A stretch of DNA of 14,408 nt. Source: an uncultured Clostridia bacterium. Lineage in GTDB: Bacteria > Bacillota > Clostridia > Oscillospirales > Acutalibacteraceae. The notes under the pieces were generated by a model that made no database searches, was not told where the DNA came from, and saw only the letters and a program-made list of their open reading frames with translations. Positions 11,849-14,408 of this stretch are shown in pieces. Made by a program: the position numbers and the translations under genes. The stretch spans positions 1-14,408 of the forward strand of contig CAMFYM010000027.1 in the NCBI GenBank assembly GCA_946002045.1, given 5' to 3'. Every line of letters begins with the position of its first letter. Position 1 is the first letter of the stretch.

Positions 11849-11877
11849 TTGACAAACAAGTATAATAATGCTATAAT
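11849..11877 (+). promoter_or_regulatory. Strong gdhA promoter
   Basis: TTGACA (11849-11854), 17 nt, TATAAT (11872-11877), with TGC before the -10 as an extended element. All are consensus. The start is predicted near 11884, leaving a leader of about 100 nt before the gdhA ATG. Confidence 0.88.
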
Positions 11878-11982
11878 TCCAACATAGCTTCAGGAAATAA
11901 CTGTATGTGTGTTATTATTATACATTATTCCTTGCTTTTCTGTTATTATTTAATCTATTTTATTCTATGGGAGGGATTCGTT

Positions 11983-13314
11983 ATGACTTATTCACAAAGA
12001 GTATTAAACGAATTAAAGGAAAAAAATTTCGACCAGCCGGAGTTTATCCAGGCAGCAACAGAGGTGCTTGAGGCGTTAGCACCTGTTGTTGATAACGACC
12101 CTAAGTACGAAAAGGCAGGCTTGCTTGAAAGACTTGTTGAGCCTGAAAGACAAATTATGTTCCGTATTCCTTGGGTTGATGACGAGGGCAAGGTGCATGT
12201 TAACCGTGGATACCGTGTGCAGTTTAACTCTGCTATCGGTCCATACAAGGGTGGCTTAAGACTTCACCCAAGTGTTAATCTCAGTATTATCAAATTCCTT
12301 GGCTTTGAGCAGATTTTCAAAAACAGTCTTACAGGTCTTCCCATCGGTGGTGCAAAGGGTGGCTCTGACTTTGACCCTAAGGGCAAGAGCGATATGGAGG
12401 TTATGCGTTTTTGTCAGGCATTTATGAACGAGCTTTACAAATATGTCGGCGCTGACGAAGACGTACCTGCAGGTGATATAGGTACCGGTGCTCGTGAGGT
12501 TGGTTACCTTTACGGTCAGTACAAAAAGCTTACTAATCGTTCAGAGGGTGTACTTACAGGTAAGGGTCTCAGCTTTGGTGGCTCACTTGCCAGAACAGAG
12601 GCAACAGGCTACGGCCTTGTTTATATCACCGAGGAGCTTTTAAAGGACCACGGCAAAAATATTTCCGGTGCAAGGATTGCAGTGTCAGGCTCAGGTAATG
12701 TTGCTATTTACGCTATGGAAAAGGCAATTCAGCTTGGTGCAAAGGTTATTTCCTGCTCCGACTCAACAGGCTATATTATTGATGAAAACGGTATTGATGT
12801 TGAGGCAGTTAAGCAGATTAAAGAGGTTGAGCGCAAAAGAATTAAGGAATATGTTACTACTCATCCAAGTGCAACATATGGCGAAGGCTCTATTTGGGAT
12901 GTTGTTGATTGCGAGGTAGCTCTCCCTTGTGCTACTCAAAACGAAATTAACAAGGAGCGTGCTCAAAGACTTGCAGACACAGGCTGCTATGCAGTTTGCG
13001 AGGGTGCAAATATGCCAACAGATAACGAGGGTATTCAGGTATTCCTTGATGAGAATATTCTCTTTATTCCCGGCAAGGCATCAAACGCAGGTGGTGTTGC
13101 TACCTCTGCTCTTGAAATGGGTCAAAACTCAATTCGTTCAAGCTGGACCTTTGACGAGGTAGATAACAAGCTTAAGGGAATTATGATTAACATTTATTAT
13201 CATATGAAGAATGCTTGTGATGAATATGATGCAAAGGATAACTTCGTAATTGGTGCAAATATTGCAGGATTTATGAAGGTTGCCGATGCTATGATGGCAC
13301 AGGGTATCGTATAA
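11983..13314 (+). CDS. gdhA: Glutamate dehydrogenase, hexameric, probably NADP-specific
   Basis: A 443-aa cytoplasmic enzyme interconverting 2-oxoglutarate plus ammonia and glutamate. The catalytic region includes GPYKGGLRLHPSVN and PIGGAKGGSDFDPKGKSD, with active-site Lys125. The Rossmann motif is VSGSGNVAIYAMEKA, followed by SCSDSTGYIID; the Ser after the second strand favours NADP, as in the E. coli enzyme (inference). Length is typical of the 440-450-aa class, well short of the large NAD-dependent enzymes. ATG 11983 is chosen because GGGAGGG (11969-11975) lies seven bases upstream and MTYSQRVLNELK is the normal N-terminus; an in-frame extension to 11905 only reads the leader. It has its own strong promoter and its own terminator, so it is monocistronic. 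It is the main ammonia-assimilation gene seen here. Confidence 0.96.
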   Translation: MTYSQRVLNELKEKNFDQPEFIQAATEVLEALAPVVDNDPKYEKAGLLERLVEPERQIMFRIPWVDDEGKVHVNRGYRVQFNSAIGPYKGGLRLHPSVNLSIIKFLGFEQIFKNSLTGLPIGGAKGGSDFDPKGKSDMEVMRFCQAFMNELYKYVGADEDVPAGDIGTGAREVGYLYGQYKKLTNRSEGVLTGKGLSFGGSLARTEATGYGLVYITEELLKDHGKNISGARIAVSGSGNVAIYAMEKAIQLGAKVISCSDSTGYIIDENGIDVEAVKQIKEVERKRIKEYVTTHPSATYGEGSIWDVVDCEVALPCATQNEINKERAQRLADTGCYAVCEGANMPTDNEGIQVFLDENILFIPGKASNAGGVATSALEMGQNSIRSSWTFDEVDNKLKGIMINIYYHMKNACDEYDAKDNFVIGANIAGFMKVADAMMAQGIV

Positions 13315-13332
13315 TAAAAGCGATTTAATAGT

Positions 13333-13372
13333 AAAGGATTGGACTATCTCAGCCCAATCCTTTTGTGTGTTT
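13333..13372 (+). terminator. Intrinsic terminator after gdhA
   Basis: AAAGGATTGG (13333-13342) pairs with CCAATCCTTT (13354-13363) around an 11-nt loop, and TTTTGTGTGTTT follows. It isolates gdhA from spoIIQ. Confidence 0.87.
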
Positions 13373-13432
13373 ATAGTTAATTCTTTTCATATGGCTATAT
13401 TATCAAATAACAATTAAAAATTCAATGTTTTT

Positions 13433-13463
13433 TGCATAAAGTAAACGCTTGCAGGCAATAATG
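13433..13463 (+). promoter_or_regulatory. Sigma-F-type promoter of spoIIQ
   Basis: GCATA (13434-13438) fits the sigma-F -35 consensus GYWTA. After 15 nt, GGCAATAATG (13454-13463) matches the -10 pattern GGNRANANTW at all but the last position. Spacing lies in the 14-16 range known for B. subtilis sigma-F. The start would be near 13470, leaving only about 12 nt before the ATG. SpoIIQ is a known sigma-F target, so context supports it. Confidence 0.7.
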
Positions 13464-13481
13464 CTTGTGAGGTGTTATTTT

Positions 13482-14189
13482 ATGACAGCAAAAGATAGAC
13501 CAAATAATAAAAATGTAAAAGCATTATTTTCAGTAATTTGCCTTTGTATCATCGCTCTTGGGCTTGTAGTTTATTTTTCAACCCAAAGCTCAAAAAATAC
13601 ACAGGTCAATGAAGCCACAACAGTAAAGCAGACACAAACAACAGAGGTACAAAACAGGGTAACGGTTAAGGAAACAGAAGCAAAAACCAACGAGCCGTCA
13701 GACTCTGTAACCACTAAAGCAGAAAAAACCACTAAAAAAGAAAATGTAACAATGCAACAAAATGATACGAATACTCCCTACAAATCATTTTATAAGTATC
13801 CTTGCAGTGAAAAGGTCATTAACGGCTACACACAGGAGCTTGTTAAGAATGATACAATGGGGGATTACCGTTCACACACAGCAGTTGATTTTGCCTGCGA
13901 AAAGGGTGGAAAAGTTTCTGCAATTAACGACGGACTTGTGCTCGAAGTAAAAAAGGATAATCTTTTAGGCAGGATTGTTGTTATCGACCACGGAGGAAAG
14001 CTGGTTGCAAGCTATTGTGGACTTGATACGGTAAATGTTTCAAAGGGTGATTATGTGACAATAGGACAAATGATTGGTACTCTGGGAGCAGTACCCTTTG
14101 AAGCAAACGGCGACAGCCACCTGCATTTTGAGACTACGATAAACGGAAAAAGTGTTAATCCGTTAGACGCAATGGGAAAAACAGAATAA
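13482..14189 (+). CDS. spoIIQ: SpoIIQ-type forespore LytM/M23 protein
   Basis: A 235-aa single-pass membrane protein. The short N-terminus is followed by a membrane helix at residues 14-33 and a Thr/Lys/Glu-rich linker (about 35-105) reaching outside. The C-terminal LytM (M23 peptidase) domain spans about 108-230. All zinc ligands are present: His132 and Asp136 (SHTAVDF) and His213 and His215 (SHLHFET). B. subtilis SpoIIQ has lost part of this site, whereas clostridial SpoIIQ can keep it, so this copy may bind zinc or cleave peptidoglycan. SpoIIQ sits in the forespore membrane, pairs with SpoIIIAH across the intermembrane space and is needed for engulfment and late forespore activity. ATG 13482 is preferred over TTG 13449 because TGAGGTG (13468-13474) lies seven bases before it. 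A sigma-F-like promoter supports the assignment. The spoIID gene common beside clostridial spoIIQ is absent here. A generic M23 protein is the alternative. Confidence 0.82.
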   Translation: MTAKDRPNNKNVKALFSVICLCIIALGLVVYFSTQSSKNTQVNEATTVKQTQTTEVQNRVTVKETEAKTNEPSDSVTTKAEKTTKKENVTMQQNDTNTPYKSFYKYPCSEKVINGYTQELVKNDTMGDYRSHTAVDFACEKGGKVSAINDGLVLEVKKDNLLGRIVVIDHGGKLVASYCGLDTVNVSKGDYVTIGQMIGTLGAVPFEANGDSHLHFETTINGKSVNPLDAMGKTE

Positions 14190-14195
14190 AACAAA

Positions 14196-14218
14196 AAGGC
14201 AGTTCAATGAACTGCCTT
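14196..14218. terminator. Terminator between convergent spoIIQ and the small membrane gene
   Basis: AAGGCAGTTCA (14196-14206) pairs with TGAACTGCCTT (14208-14218). On the minus strand TTTTTGTTTTATT follows, a good U-tract for the small gene. On the plus strand only AAATTATATATTTG follows, so termination of spoIIQ would be weaker. Confidence 0.8.
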
Positions 14219-14234
14219 AAATTATATATTTGTG

Positions 14235-14369
14235 TTATCGTAGTATTGCAAAGCCTAAATCAATGGCTCCACCTAAAATTTTACTTGTTTTTGTTAGGTT
14301 CAGGGTTTCTGCAAACCAAAGAAGTATGAGTGCAACAAGAATTGCGATAATCAATGTTTTTTCTGTCAT
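14235..14369 (-). CDS. 44-aa single-pass membrane peptide
   Basis: A short gene encoding MTEKTLIIAILVALILLWFA followed by ETLNLTKTSKILGGAIDLGF and AILR. Residues 5-20 form one clear membrane helix, the middle is polar and basic, and the end is again hydrophobic. It has a very strong ribosome binding site (GGGAGG, with GGAGG at 14381-14377, seven bases before ATG), a -10 hexamer upstream and a terminator downstream, which together make a real gene likely. I do not recognise it. It could be a sporulation-associated or regulatory small membrane protein, or a type I toxin-like peptide. Nothing decides this. Confidence 0.68.
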   Translation of the reverse strand: MTEKTLIIAILVALILLWFAETLNLTKTSKILGGAIDLGFAILR

Positions 14370-14396
14370 AGTACTTCCTCCCTTGCGTTTAATAAT

Positions 14397-14402
14397 ATTA
14401 TA
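14397..14402 (-). promoter_or_regulatory. -10 element of the 44-aa gene
   Basis: TATAAT on the minus strand (14402 to 14397), giving a start near 14390, just ahead of the ribosome binding site. The matching -35 would lie beyond the window edge and cannot be checked. Confidence 0.5.
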
Positions 14403-14408
14403 TACTAT

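Noticed and set aside
11905..11982. An in-frame N-terminal extension of GdhA with hydrophobic residues
   Set aside because: It lies in the mRNA leader, has no ribosome binding site, and the normal GDH N-terminus with GGGAGGG begins at 11983.

Overview
The window reads as chromosomal DNA of a strictly anaerobic, low-GC, endospore-forming Clostridia species, most like the gut Ruminococcaceae/Oscillospiraceae. The grounds are a pyruvate formate-lyase system with its activase, a bifunctional AdhE behind Rex-type operators, a forespore sigma factor (SigG), a SpoIIQ-type LytM protein behind a sigma-F-like promoter, strong AGGAGG-type ribosome binding sites, and a secreted BspA-type leucine-rich-repeat protein with CxxC modules. 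The species call is inference.

Layout. 1-2854: a consensus promoter overlapping a 12-bp palindrome, then a DUF134/UPF0251 HTH protein followed at 34 bp by pflB and a strong terminator. 2984-3717: pflA and a terminator shared with the convergent gene. 3770-4599: a divergent pair, a multi-pass membrane protein (minus) and a 67-aa Cro/CI-type HTH regulator (plus), with two near-identical 22-bp inverted-repeat operators between them. 4700-7491: two perfect Rex boxes (4704-4721 and 4851-4868) and adhE. 7541-8281: an APH-fold small-molecule kinase. 8377-9147: sigG. 9187-9411: a promoter, an extended structured leader and a strong intrinsic terminator placed just before the ribosome binding site of the next gene. 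9412-11418: the secreted LRR protein. 11419-11982: a palindrome-rich repeat element in one longer and one partial copy, then a strong promoter. 11983-13314: gdhA. 13433-14189: sigma-F-like promoter and spoIIQ. 14235-14369 (minus): a 44-aa membrane peptide gene whose promoter runs to the window edge.

How it fits together. PflB activated by PflA makes acetyl-CoA and formate from pyruvate. AdhE reduces acetyl-CoA to ethanol and reoxidises NADH, and the Rex boxes would tie its expression to the NADH/NAD+ ratio. GdhA assimilates ammonia using NAD(P)H. SigG and SpoIIQ belong to the forespore programme but are not next to their usual sporulation neighbours. The least explained parts are the LRR-gene leader RNA (9222-9389), the divergent HTH/membrane-protein switch (4301-4383), the DUF134-pflB pairing, and the 44-aa membrane peptide at the right edge.
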